Shown here: piece after piece, positions 19,128 through 27,657 of the stretch
How positions within the stretch are numbered: the first letter of the stretch is position 1
Layout of the letters: the number at the start of each line of letters is the position of its first letter
Notes under the pieces: generated by a model
Told to the model about the DNA's origin: nothing
The model's database searches: none
What the model saw: only the letters and a program-made list of their open reading frames with translations
Program-made: the position numbers and the translations under genes
Source of the DNA: Leeuwenhoekiella nanhaiensis
Lineage (GTDB): Bacteria > Bacteroidota > Bacteroidia > Flavobacteriales > Flavobacteriaceae
DNA length: 64,000 nt
Direction: 5' to 3'
Assembly (NCBI RefSeq): GCF_002744755.1
Contig: NZ_KZ319287.1
Coordinates: forward strand, 248,001-312,000

Positions 19128-19238
19128 TGCAACTTTAAGGCTTTTAATGGGTCTTTAAATAAATCCTGATCTGTTAATTGGAATGTCAGGTTGGGAGCAG
19201 TCGATGACCGATTTCGGGCATTCAAGAAAACGAACATT

Positions 19239-19682
19239 ATGAAAAAGCTACTTTTTATTTTAGGATTACTGGTTTCGGGACTGGGTTTTGCTCAGGACGA
19301 AACGGCAAAAGACACGGTACAGGTTGATCAGCCGGTAGAAGTGCCGCAAATTGTGGTTAAAGTGCCTTACGGCAAACTCACGACTTTTGGAGACCTGGCA
19401 ATTAAAATCATAAAGGTGACTGATTCACGGTGTCCGGCAGATGTAAACTGCATCTGGGCAGGAAATGTGATTCTGGACTACGAGGTGTATAAAGACGGCA
19501 AGTTTTTGGAAACTAAAAAACTCACTTTAGGTGGTGGAAATGAAGATTCCACACTTTTTAAGAGTGATTTAAACTGGCTTAAAGCCTACTCTGTTGCGCC
19601 TTACCCAAAGGCTTCAGCAAAAATTGATCAAAAGGATTATGTGATCAAGATGCTTTGGGAACAGCTTACCGAAGACAATTAA
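19239..19682 (+). CDS. Secreted protein of unknown function with conserved Cys pair
   Basis: The ATG at 19239 gives a signal peptide (MKKLLFILGLLVSGLGFAQ); the upstream start at 19191 is disfavoured. The mature part (about 128 residues) is a small beta-rich domain with 'DSRCPADVNCIWAGNVIL', a Cys-x5-Cys pattern common in a family of short Bacteroidota secreted or lipoproteins; a disulfide is likely. Function unknown. It is convergent with the FeoB-associated gene and their stop codons overlap (TTAA shared). Confidence 0.75.
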   Translation: MKKLLFILGLLVSGLGFAQDETAKDTVQVDQPVEVPQIVVKVPYGKLTTFGDLAIKIIKVTDSRCPADVNCIWAGNVILDYEVYKDGKFLETKKLTLGGGNEDSTLFKSDLNWLKAYSVAPYPKASAKIDQKDYVIKMLWEQLTEDN

Positions 19683-19819
19683 TGACAGCCGCAGTTGTCG
19701 CTTCCGCAGGATTTATCGTTTGACTTTCCGCCTAAAAATGCAGGCTTCCAGACGTATTTGGTAACCAAATAGCCCACGGCTACCAGAAAAATAAGGAGTA
19801 CTAAAACATTCTGTATCAT
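19679..19819 (-). CDS. FeoB-associated Cys-rich membrane protein
   Basis: 46 residues, too short for usual ORF cut-offs: MIQNVLVLLIFLVAVGYLVT is one membrane helix, then a basic segment, then a Cys-rich tail CGSDNCGCH. Small proteins of this type stand after feoB in many Bacteroidota and may assist iron uptake or act like FeoC; the mechanism is not established. It lies 51 bp after the feoB stop on the same strand. Its stop codon overlaps that of the convergent gene by 4 bp. Confidence 0.85.
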   Translation of the reverse strand: MIQNVLVLLIFLVAVGYLVTKYVWKPAFLGGKSNDKSCGSDNCGCH

Positions 19820-19870
19820 AACATTTCTTTTTTAAGGTCTGCGTGTTTTCGCGAATGCGAAATAGCCTAC

Positions 19871-21973
19871 CTAAATCAACAATTGGTATGCCACTAAAGC
19901 CACAACGTAAGCAAAACCACTCATAATCACAAGCTGAAGCACCGGCCATTTCCAGGTATTGGTCTCGCGTTTTACAATTGCGAGGGTACTCATACACTGC
20001 ATGGCAAAAGCATAAAACAGCAGCAGCGAAACTCCGCTGGCGAGGTTAAACAACGGTCCGCCCAGAATCGGGTTGATTTCTCCTGCCATTCGATTTTTAA
20101 TGGTTTCTTCCTCGTCACTTCCCACACTGTAAATGGTTGCCAGCGTTCCCACAAATACCTCGCGGGCGGCAAACGAACTCACAATAGCGATACCTATTTT
20201 CCAATCGTAACCAAGCGGGCGCACCACCGGCTCAATAGCTTTTCCTACATAACCAATGTAGCTGTATTCCAGCTTTTCGGAGGCTATGCGCTTGTCGAGT
20301 TCTTCCTGTGGCAGGGAGCTTGCTTCGGGTTGTGCCAGTACATTGGCTTCGGCATTTCTAAAGTTCTCACCCGGCCCGTTTGATGCCAATACCCAAAGCA
20401 CAATAGAAATCGCCAAAATGATTTTTCCGGCACCAAAAACAAAGGATTTGGTCTTTTCAATCACGTTATAAGCCACGTTTTTAAAGAGCGGCAGCTTATA
20501 ATTGGGCATTTCGATTACAAAAAAGGTGCGCTTTTTAATTTTTAAAATACGGTCAAGCAGCCAAGCCGAAAGAATCGCGGTACCAAAACCAATGAGGTAC
20601 AACAGCATCAGCACCAGACTTTGCAGGCTAAAAATATACAGCACTTTCTGATCTGGAATCACCAGCGAAATGATGATGAGATACACCGGAAGCCTGGCGC
20701 TACAGGTCGTAAACGGAGTGACCAGAATGGTGATGAGGCGTTCTTTCCAGCTTTCGATATTTCGCGTGGCCATAATTGCGGGGATCGCGCAGGCGGTCCC
20801 TGAAACCAGAGGCACCACGCTTTTTCCGCTGAGGCCAAAACGCCGCATAATACGATCCATCAGGAATACCACCCGACTCATATAGCCACTTTCTTCCAAA
20901 ATGGAAATAAACAGAAATAAGAATGCGATTTGAGGTATAAAGATGATAATTCCGCCCAGACCGGGAATAATACCTTCTGCGACGAGACTCGTAAACGCAC
21001 CCGGAGGCAGGGTATTGCGCACCCATTCACCCACCGCGGCGGTACCTTCGTCAATCAAATCCATCGGGTAGGAAGACCAGTCGTAAATCGCCTGAAAAAT
21101 AAGTAGCAAAATCGCCAGAAAGATCACATAACCCCAGATTTTGTGGGTAAGCACGCGATCAAGACGGCTGCGTAGATCTTTGGCCGCCAAATGGTCTACC
21201 GTGAGGGTTTCTTTAAGCACGCCATTGATAAACTGATAGCGCACAATGGTTTCTTTTTGCTGCAGCCGCTTTAAATTCGATTTACTTTCGGTCTTAAAGC
21301 TCGAAATGCCCTGCATCTCGTTGCGATCCAGTTTACCAAAGTTTACATCCTGGGTGATAACCAGCCACAGCTTGTATAAATCCTGTTTGGGAAAGGCTTT
21401 GCGCAGGCGGTCAAAATACTCGGGCGCAATCACCGAAGCATTGACGCAAGGTTCAACCGACAGACTTTTATAATTGGCGATCAATTCCTTCAACTGATCA
21501 AATCCCTGATTTTTACGCGAACTCACCAAAGCGATTTTAGTCTCGAGGCGTTCCTCAAGCTTTTCGACATCCAGTGTGATGGCTTTACGCTCCATACGAT
21601 CGGCCATATTGATCACCAGAATCGTAGGGATTTTAAGGTCTTTGATTTGGGTAAACAGAAGCAGGTTGCGTTTCAGGTTTTCAACATCTGAAATCACCAC
21701 CGCCACATCGGGATAATCCTTGTCGTTTTTATTCAGCAGGAGCTCAATAACCACGTTCTCATCAAGCGAACTCGCATTGAGGCTGTAAGTTCCGGGAAGG
21801 TCCAGAATGTGTGCTTTTACACCGCGGGGCAGTTTACAAACGCCTTCTTTCTTTTCAACGGTGATACCGGGATAATTACCCACCTGCTGGTTAAGGCCGG
21901 TCAATTGGTTAAATACCGAAGTTTTACCGGTGTTGGGATTTCCTATTAGGGCTACGTTAAGCTGTTTACTCAT
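19871..21973 (-). CDS. feoB: Ferrous iron transport protein B
   Basis: 700 residues. N-terminal G domain: G1 'GNPNTGKTS' (11-19), G3 'LDLPGTYSL', G4-like NMADR; then helical GDI-like region and the polytopic core with 'GSSYP'-like and Gate motifs ('LVSGTACAIPAIMATRN' and 'FAAREVFVGTLATIYSVG'). Takes up Fe2+ across the inner membrane. Translationally coupled to feoA by a 4-bp ATGA overlap. Full length for the family. Confidence 0.95.
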   Translation of the reverse strand: MSKQLNVALIGNPNTGKTSVFNQLTGLNQQVGNYPGITVEKKEGVCKLPRGVKAHILDLPGTYSLNASSLDENVVIELLLNKNDKDYPDVAVVISDVENLKRNLLLFTQIKDLKIPTILVINMADRMERKAITLDVEKLEERLETKIALVSSRKNQGFDQLKELIANYKSLSVEPCVNASVIAPEYFDRLRKAFPKQDLYKLWLVITQDVNFGKLDRNEMQGISSFKTESKSNLKRLQQKETIVRYQFINGVLKETLTVDHLAAKDLRSRLDRVLTHKIWGYVIFLAILLLIFQAIYDWSSYPMDLIDEGTAAVGEWVRNTLPPGAFTSLVAEGIIPGLGGIIIFIPQIAFLFLFISILEESGYMSRVVFLMDRIMRRFGLSGKSVVPLVSGTACAIPAIMATRNIESWKERLITILVTPFTTCSARLPVYLIIISLVIPDQKVLYIFSLQSLVLMLLYLIGFGTAILSAWLLDRILKIKKRTFFVIEMPNYKLPLFKNVAYNVIEKTKSFVFGAGKIILAISIVLWVLASNGPGENFRNAEANVLAQPEASSLPQEELDKRIASEKLEYSYIGYVGKAIEPVVRPLGYDWKIGIAIVSSFAAREVFVGTLATIYSVGSDEEETIKNRMAGEINPILGGPLFNLASGVSLLLFYAFAMQCMSTLAIVKRETNTWKWPVLQLVIMSGFAYVVALVAYQLLI

Positions 21974-22254
21974 TCAGATAACGTTTCTACAGTGATGTGA
22001 ATGGCCGTTTCTTTGCGAATGGCCAGATGACTGCCGTTTATATTGAGGTACATGGGATCTTTAAATGGCGCGATCTGTACCAGTTCTACTTCATTACCGG
22101 GCAGGCAACCCATTTCGAGCAGCTTAAGCGGCACCATGTCTAGCGTAAACTCTTTGATAATGGCCTTTTGCCCACGCTTTAGTGTATCTAATGAAGTGAT
22201 CAATTTATTTAGATTGAATTTAAACAAGGCAAAAGTAACGGAAATACACTTCAT
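21970..22254 (-). CDS. feoA: Ferrous iron transport protein A
   Basis: 94 residues with an SH3-like FeoA domain: 'TSLDTLKRGQKAII' start, 'LLEMGCLPGNEVELVQIAPF' and 'NINGSHLAIRKETA'. Cytosolic partner of FeoB. The N-terminal 15 residues are extra compared with the usual FeoA start, but no other ATG is available. First gene of the feoAB-small protein operon. Confidence 0.9.
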   Translation of the reverse strand: MKCISVTFALFKFNLNKLITSLDTLKRGQKAIIKEFTLDMVPLKLLEMGCLPGNEVELVQIAPFKDPMYLNINGSHLAIRKETAIHITVETLSE

Positions 22255-22564
22255 AAGAAAAGATTTTAGTCAGGAATTGGGACTTCAGTGGCAAGGAGGA
22301 GGCTTTAAGTTGACAGCAGGCAGTTTCAGGAGGCAGAAAGTTGAAAATTGAAAATTGGAAATCGGAAATAGGAATGTAGAATTCAGAGTGCAAAGTGCAG
22401 AGTTCTGGCGAATGCATTCAATGGCAGTGGCGATGATTGAGTGGATTTTACGTAGTTGTGCCGCAAAATTTGTATCGAAGGCAGAGCAGAAAGTTGAAAA
22501 TATGAAATACAAAATACGGAATGCGGACTTCAGAGTGCAGAGTGAGGAGTTGGTTTTTAAAAGA
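22255..22564. other. Repeat-rich intergenic DNA upstream of feoA
   Basis: No credible gene. Two partial copies of a sequence beginning CAGAAAGTTGAAAAT (about 22336 and 22489) are followed by AGAGTGCAAAGTGCAGAG-like runs, the reverse-complement style of the CACTCTTCACTC runs in the adjacent tandem repeats. The feoA promoter must lie near 22255-22330, but no clear box is visible. Confidence 0.6.
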
Positions 22565-23542
22565 AAGCTTGAAAAACATCCCTCTAAATCTCCCTACAAA
22601 GGGAGACTTTTGCTTTTCGTAGCCGGGAGATTCTCTCCCTTCCTTTGAAGGAAGGGTCGGGGATGGATGTAATGGATGTTCAGGACAATTTCAAATAACC
22701 TGGACTAGTTAATTGAAACCTTATTTCCGCACTCATCACTCATCACTCCTCACTCTTCACTCTTCACTGCGTGCTTCAATTTTCTGAATTCTGAATTCAG
22801 AATGAGGAAACTGACGTGGAGATTTTAGATGAAGCTTGAAAAACATCCCTCTAAATCTCCCTTCAAAGGGAGACTTTTGCTTTTCGTAGCCGGGAGATTC
22901 TCTCCCTTCCTTTGAAGGAAGGGTCGGGGATGGATGTAATGGATGTTCAGGACAATTTCAAATAACCTGGACTAGTTAATTGAAACCTTATTTCCGCACT
23001 CATCACTCATCACTCCTCACTCTTCACTCTTCACTGCGTGCTTCAATTTTCTGAATTCTGAATTCAGAATGAGGAAACTGACGTGGAGATTTTAGATGAA
23101 GCTTGAAAAACATCCCTCTAAATCTCCCTTCAAAGGGAGACTTTTGCTTTTCGTAGCCGGGAGATTCTCTCCCTTCCTTTGAAGGAAGGGTCGGGGATGG
23201 ATGTAATGGATGTTCCGGACAATTTCCAATAACCTGGACTAGTCAATTGAAACCTTATTTCTGCACTCCGCATTCTTCACTCTTCCTTGCGTGCTTCAAT
23301 ATTTTGAATTATGAATTCAGAATGAGGAAATTGACGTGTAGATTTTAGATGAAGCTTGAAAAACATCCCTCTAAATCTCCCTTCAAAGGGAGACTTTTGC
23401 TTTTCGTAGCCGGGAGGTTTTCTCCCTTCCTTTGAAGGAAGGGTCGGGGATGGATGTAGTGGATGTTCAGGACAATTTCAAATAACCTGGACTAGTTAAT
23501 TGAAACTTATTACTGAACTCAGCACTCCTCATTCTGCACTCT
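22565..23542. repeat. Four tandem ~267-bp intergenic repeats with internal hairpins
   Basis: Units start with AAGCTTGAAAAACATCCCTC at 22565, 22832, 23099 and 23352 (periods 267, 267 and 253). Units 2 and 3 are almost identical; unit 4 is diverged and shortened. Each holds two palindromes, TCTCCCTTCAAAGGGAGA and CCCTTCCTTTGAAGGAAGGG, flanked by inverted CATCCC/GGATGG ends, then a CACTC-rich run and GAATTCTGAATTC. The hairpin part is of a type found scattered through Bacteroidota genomes. No coding potential. Confidence 0.9.
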
Positions 23543-24223
23543 TCACTCTTCCCTGCGTCCTTCAATCTCCTTTAGAATCGCGATATCTTCAAGCAGCTGC
23601 TCGATGGCTTCGGGATCTGTTCCGTCGTAGAACCCGCGGATGCGTTTTTTGGAATCGACAAGCATAAAGTTTTCGGTATGAATCATATCGTACTTATCGC
23701 CGTTACCCTGAGTTTTTACCGCCAGATAGCTTTTTCGCGCCAGCTCATAAATCTGTTTTTTGGGTCCGGTGACCAGATTCCACTTGCGGTCATCAACGCC
23801 TTTTTCTACCGCATAGCGTTTGAGTTGCGCAACGGTGTCTGTGGCCGGAATTACCGTGTGCGAGAGTAATTTGACTGAGGGATCGTCTTTTAGTTTTTCC
23901 TGAATGTGCAGCATATGATCGGTCATTTTGGGGCAAATGGTCTGGCAGGTGGTGAAGAAAAAATCAGCCACATAAATCCCGGGATAATCAGCTTGTGTGA
24001 TGGTGTCGCCGTTTTGGTTTACCAGTTTAAAGTCGGTAATCTTATGGTATTTTTTGACGAATTGCACCGTGCTGTCAACCAAAGAGCGGTCTACCATATC
24101 GGGTTGATAGATGGGCAGGCTGGGCGCAGGCTTCATCAGGGTGTAGAAGGTATAGAGAATCCCTGCGGAAAGAATGACCATCACGACGGCAAACTTTTTG
24201 TATTTAGCAAAAAACTGAAGCAT
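23543..24223 (-). CDS. SCO1/SenC-family copper chaperone-like protein
   Basis: 226 residues from ATG 24223 (the TTG at 24232 is less likely). One N-terminal membrane anchor (about 8-30), then a thioredoxin-like domain with the SCO copper motif CxxxC in 'FFTTCQTICPKM' and the distal His in 'MIHTENFMLVD'. SCO proteins deliver copper to the CuA site of cytochrome oxidase or keep its thiols reduced. Bound to the inner membrane, facing the periplasm. No oxidase genes are adjacent. Confidence 0.92.
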   Translation of the reverse strand: MLQFFAKYKKFAVVMVILSAGILYTFYTLMKPAPSLPIYQPDMVDRSLVDSTVQFVKKYHKITDFKLVNQNGDTITQADYPGIYVADFFFTTCQTICPKMTDHMLHIQEKLKDDPSVKLLSHTVIPATDTVAQLKRYAVEKGVDDRKWNLVTGPKKQIYELARKSYLAVKTQGNGDKYDMIHTENFMLVDSKKRIRGFYDGTDPEAIEQLLEDIAILKEIEGRREE

Positions 24224-24323
24224 AGCGGGCAATTTTTCTGCAAAATTACGATGCAGCAGGCTCCCGCCAAAGCCGGAACGGGCTTATTATGGGTATTTGC
24301 GAAAACGGGCCTGTTTCAAAGTT

Positions 24324-24352
24324 TTGATTACGCGACTAAAAGGTTACTTTTG
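24324..24352 (+). promoter_or_regulatory. Predicted promoter of rseP
   Basis: TTG (24324-24326), 18-bp spacer and TACTTTTG (24345-24352) match the Bacteroidota consensus TTG/TAnnTTTG. It lies about 90 bp before the rseP start. Confidence 0.6.
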
Positions 24353-24443
24353 TGCACTTTTTAATCGCGATCGCGGGGCGATTGCCTTATCAGATTTAAG
24401 ATAGATACCGGCGGCAGGTGATGTCGCTTTTTAGAAAATATTT

Positions 24444-25778
24444 ATGGATCCATTTTTTGTAAAAGGTGCTCAGCTGTTCTTGAGCCTTTCAATACTAATT
24501 GTACTTCACGAGTTTGGGCATTTTATTCCGGCCCGGTTGTTTAAAATACGAGTTGAGAAATTCTTCCTCTTTTTTGATGTCAAATTTGCCCTGTTTAAGA
24601 AAAAGATAGGTGAGACCGTTTACGGTATTGGCTGGCTTCCGCTGGGAGGTTACGTCAAGATTTCCGGAATGATTGACGAAAGTATGGACAAGGAAGCGAT
24701 GGCGCAGGAGCCCAAGCCCTGGGAATTTCGTTCCAAACCGGCCTGGCAGCGTCTTATCGTGATGATTGGCGGGGTGACGGTCAATATTATTTTGGGCTTT
24801 TTTATCTACATCATGATCATTGCCAATTACGGGGAAGAATACACCACGGCGGACGATCTGAAGTACGGTTTTGGTTTTTCACCCATAATGGAAACCTACG
24901 GCTTTGAGCAGGGCGATAAAATTCTCGAAGTAAATGGAGAAGCACTTTTAGACCAGATGGATTTTCCACATATGGTGATGATGCGCGATGTGTCTCAGGT
25001 AAAGGTGGAACATGCAGACGGCAGCACCGAAGTGCTTAGCCTTCCCGAAGATATAGGGATGAAACTCTTTAAATCGGGCGAAATGCCGGGCGTTAATGCT
25101 CCGCGTACGCCGGTAAAACTTGATTCGGTATTTAGTGGTGCTGAAAAAGTGGGAATTTTAGGAACCGATGAATTAATCAGCATCAATGATGTGCCCATTG
25201 AGTTTAAAACCGATGCTACTTATGCCTTGCAGAAAAACCGGGACAGCATTGCGACGGTGACTGTGATGCGTGACGGGGTGGCGCGTCAATTTGAAGTGCC
25301 CCTAGGTGATGATAAGATGGTAGGGGTAGGTTTTGATTTTGAAGACAAAGATTATGTGATGCCTAAGCGCAACAAGCGCGAGTATGGTATTGCCGAAAGT
25401 ATAGGCCGCGGTATCAACTACGGCGTAGATCAACTGGTAGATTATGCGGTGCAGTTTAAATACGTGTTTACCTCTAAGGGCGCTTCTCAGGTTGGTGGTT
25501 TTGGCGCGATTGCCGGCCTGTTTCCTGATCAGTGGGACTGGTTGTCGTTTTGGCAAACAACGGCCTTTATATCGATTATTTTGGCTTTTATGAACATACT
25601 GCCCATACCGGCGCTTGACGGTGGTCACGTGATGTTCCTGTTGTATGAGATGATCACTGGCAGAAAGCCCAGCGATAAGTTTTTAGAATACGCCCAGATG
25701 ATAGGCTTCTTCCTGCTCATCGCTCTGGTTTTATACGCAAACGGAAACGATTTGTATCGCTGGATAACGGGCGGCTAA
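24444..25778 (+). CDS. rseP: RseP-type site-2 zinc metalloprotease
   Basis: 444 residues. TM1 has the zinc motif HEFGH ('IVLHEFGHFIPARL'); the C-terminal helix has 'NILPIPALDGGHVMF' (third ligand Asp). Two PDZ domains lie between (about 130-310). Intramembrane cleavage of anti-sigma factors and clearance of signal-peptide remnants are the family roles. Full length. Confidence 0.95.
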   Translation: MDPFFVKGAQLFLSLSILIVLHEFGHFIPARLFKIRVEKFFLFFDVKFALFKKKIGETVYGIGWLPLGGYVKISGMIDESMDKEAMAQEPKPWEFRSKPAWQRLIVMIGGVTVNIILGFFIYIMIIANYGEEYTTADDLKYGFGFSPIMETYGFEQGDKILEVNGEALLDQMDFPHMVMMRDVSQVKVEHADGSTEVLSLPEDIGMKLFKSGEMPGVNAPRTPVKLDSVFSGAEKVGILGTDELISINDVPIEFKTDATYALQKNRDSIATVTVMRDGVARQFEVPLGDDKMVGVGFDFEDKDYVMPKRNKREYGIAESIGRGINYGVDQLVDYAVQFKYVFTSKGASQVGGFGAIAGLFPDQWDWLSFWQTTAFISIILAFMNILPIPALDGGHVMFLLYEMITGRKPSDKFLEYAQMIGFFLLIALVLYANGNDLYRWITGG

Positions 25779-25830
25779 GCCTGAAAAATACAGCAACTAA
25801 AAATCGGCTAAATATTTTTTAAAATATGTT

Positions 25831-25859
25831 TTGCAGGTTTGAATAGTTGTGTATATTTG
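25831..25859 (+). promoter_or_regulatory. Predicted promoter for tRNA-Asn transcription unit
   Basis: TTG (25831-25833), 18-bp spacer, TATATTTG (25852-25859). It is about 200 bp before the intact tRNA and about 95 bp before the interrupted 5' copy. Confidence 0.6.
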
Positions 25860-25941
25860 CATCCGCTTTCAGCAAATAAGCGGTACGTTCTTTAAAACTT
25901 TACAAACGGCAGTATTGCGATACGCCCAAAGTTTTAAAAAT

Positions 25942-25991
25942 ATAAAATTTAAATTCCTCCTTACCTGCCTGCCGATAGGCAGGGCTCAGTT
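25942..25991 (+). pseudogene. Interrupted 5' copy of the tRNA-Asn gene
   Basis: The leader and first bases of tRNA-Asn (TTTAAATTCCTCCTTA) occur here, then a 20-nt palindrome CCTGCCTGCCGATAGGCAGG (25964-25983), then GCTCAGTT, which continues the tRNA D-arm start. Removing the palindrome gives TCCTCCTTAGCTCAGTT, identical to the intact tRNA. After 25991 similarity fades. Confidence 0.65.
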
Positions 25992-26062
25992 CTGAGCTTT
26001 AGCATTTAAAGTGCTTCCGGTAAGTGGAGTGATCCTGAAAAAAGGATCGTATAATTTTAAAT

Positions 26063-26136
26063 TCCTCCTTAGCTCAGTTGGTTAGAGCATTTGACTGTTA
26101 ATCAAAGGGTCCTTGGTTCGAGCCCAAGAGGGGGAG
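26063..26136 (+). tRNA. tRNA-Asn (GTT)
   Basis: Full cloverleaf: acceptor TCCTCCT/AGGGGGA, D-arm AGCTCAGTTGGTTAGAGC, anticodon stem TTTGA/TCAAA with loop CTGTTAA (anticodon GTT at 26097-26099), T-arm with GGTTCGAGCC. CCA is not encoded. Its 3' part is one arm of the 52-bp attachment repeat, so the integrated element rebuilt this tRNA. Confidence 0.97.
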
Positions 26137-26148
26137 CAAATTAAGCCT
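26097..26148. repeat. Attachment site attL (52-bp direct repeat)
   Basis: Identical to 39319-39370. It covers the anticodon-to-3' end of tRNA-Asn plus 12 bp of trailer (CAAATTAAGCCT), the classical target of tyrosine integrases. Confidence 0.93.
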
Positions 26149-26176
26149 TAACTACTTGTAGTTGAGGCTTTTTTGT
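26143..26176 (+). terminator. tRNA-Asn terminator supplied by the element
   Basis: Thirteen-bp stem AAGCCTTAACTAC / GTAGTTGAGGCTT (one G-T pair) with a 2-nt apex gap and a T-rich tail. The outer stem bases belong to the att repeat. Confidence 0.85.
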
Positions 26177-26261
26177 TTTTACTAACTCAGTATCTACGCG
26201 GGTTTAGAGCTCATTTCCTACTTTCATCCAATCCTTTAAGAATAGATCCAAATTTTGAATA

Positions 26262-26315
26262 TGTACACCTAATTAGGTGATACATTGAATAAATAGGTGT
26301 ACAATTCGGTGTACG
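26262..26315. promoter_or_regulatory. Four GGTGTACA-type repeats near attL (candidate integrase arm sites)
   Basis: TGTACACCT (26262-26270), AGGTGATACA (26275-26284), AGGTGTACA (26295-26303) and CGGTGTACG (26307-26315): one inverted and three direct versions in 54 bp between attL and int. Such clusters serve as arm-type or recombination-directionality-factor sites in other integrative elements; here this is inference. Confidence 0.5.
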
Positions 26316-26390
26316 TATTTTTTTCAGGTTATACATTTTTCTACTAGCATAATAGTATAATATTTTTTATGTCTTATTAATTCATATCTA

Positions 26391-27602
26391 ATGAGTATTA
26401 ATAAGTTATCTATTTTGTTTTATCCAAATAAAGCAAGAATAAATAAAAAAGGTTTCTGCGTATTGAGATGCAGATTAACCCTTGAAGGTGAAAGAAAGGA
26501 GTTCTCATCAGGACTTTTTATTAAACCTGAATATTGGAATTCATCTGAACAATTTTATTCTTCTGACACAGCTATAAATGATGAATTAGCCTTAATCACA
26601 AATAAGCTAAATGAATGCTATTTAAAATTGAGAGTTCAAGGTATACCTATTAGAGTAGAAGAAATTTTGAATAATTATTTAGGCATAGATGCCAAGGTAG
26701 AACACAATGAAACAGGTGTATCTGAATATTATCAAAGCTATTTGATGAAGTTTAAGAAGCTTATAGGGCTGGAGATAAAGAAAGTTACCTGGGATAAATT
26801 TTATTACGTAGGGCAACACCTAAAATCCTTTGTAATCTGGAAATACAAATCTAGGGATATACCACTTTCTAAATTGGATATGAATTTCCTTTCAGAATTA
26901 GATTTTTATCTTAAAACAGAGAAGGATCTTAAGCAAGTAACAATCAACAAGATTATACAGAGATTTAGGAAAGTAATACGCATTGCACTTTCTGAAAAGC
27001 TAATTGCAGCAGATCCATTTCTTCTATACAAATCAAAAAGTGTTAGAACTACTATTGTTTATTTGAATGAAATAGAATTGGCTAAGCTTGAAATGCACGA
27101 GTTCTCTCAAAAAAGACTTAATAATACAAGAGATTGCTTTATTTTCTGTTGTTATAGTGGTCTAGCATATGCTGAAATGATTGGCCTAAAGCCAAAACAT
27201 ATTGAAAAAGGATTTGACAATAACCTTTGGATTAAAATGGAAAGGGAAAAAACAGGTAAACCTTTATCAATTCCTTTGCTTCCAAAAGCTCTCAATATTC
27301 TAGAGAGATTTAAAAATGACACTGAATTTATCTTTCCCAGATTGAGCAATCAAAAATTTAATTCTTATCTGAAAGAGATTGCTGATATAGTTGGTATTGA
27401 TAAAAGGTTGACTCATCATACTGCTAGAAAAACTTTTGCAACGACAGTCTTATTATTTAATGATGTTCCTATGGAAATAGTTAGTGAGCTTCTAGGGCAT
27501 TCTAGCATCACTATAACACAAACACATTATGGAAAGATTGTGCAGAAGAAAGTGAGTGATCACGTAAAAGTTCTTAATGAAAAATTAGACTTGAAAAAGT
27601 AG
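26391..27602 (+). CDS. Tyrosine recombinase / integrase of the element
   Basis: 403 residues. N-terminal arm-binding domain (about 1-95), SAM-like core-binding domain (about 105-205), catalytic domain (about 220-400) with 'HHTARKTF' (H343, R346), 'GHSSI' (H370) and nucleophile Y380 in THYGK; a conserved Lys is in KTGKPLSIP. The box I Arg is replaced: 'GLAYAEM' has Ala at 259 where most family members have Arg, as known for CTnDOT-type integrases. It lies 243 bp from attL and reads into the element. It should catalyse integration into tRNA-Asn. Confidence 0.93.
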   Translation: MSINKLSILFYPNKARINKKGFCVLRCRLTLEGERKEFSSGLFIKPEYWNSSEQFYSSDTAINDELALITNKLNECYLKLRVQGIPIRVEEILNNYLGIDAKVEHNETGVSEYYQSYLMKFKKLIGLEIKKVTWDKFYYVGQHLKSFVIWKYKSRDIPLSKLDMNFLSELDFYLKTEKDLKQVTINKIIQRFRKVIRIALSEKLIAADPFLLYKSKSVRTTIVYLNEIELAKLEMHEFSQKRLNNTRDCFIFCCYSGLAYAEMIGLKPKHIEKGFDNNLWIKMEREKTGKPLSIPLLPKALNILERFKNDTEFIFPRLSNQKFNSYLKEIADIVGIDKRLTHHTARKTFATTVLLFNDVPMEIVSELLGHSSITITQTHYGKIVQKKVSDHVKVLNEKLDLKK

Positions 27603-27657
27603 AATAAATTGCAAGTATTGCTGAAATTGTAATACTTGCAATATTGATATTTTAAAG

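Noticed and set aside
22355-22648. 97-codon plus-strand frame and overlapping minus-strand frames upstream of feoA
   Set aside because: They lie in the repetitive intergenic block; the sequence is made of direct and inverted repeats and gives low-complexity peptides.
22565-23542. CRISPR array
   Set aside because: Repeat units are about 267 bp and nearly identical throughout, with no short repeat/unique spacer alternation and no cas gene.
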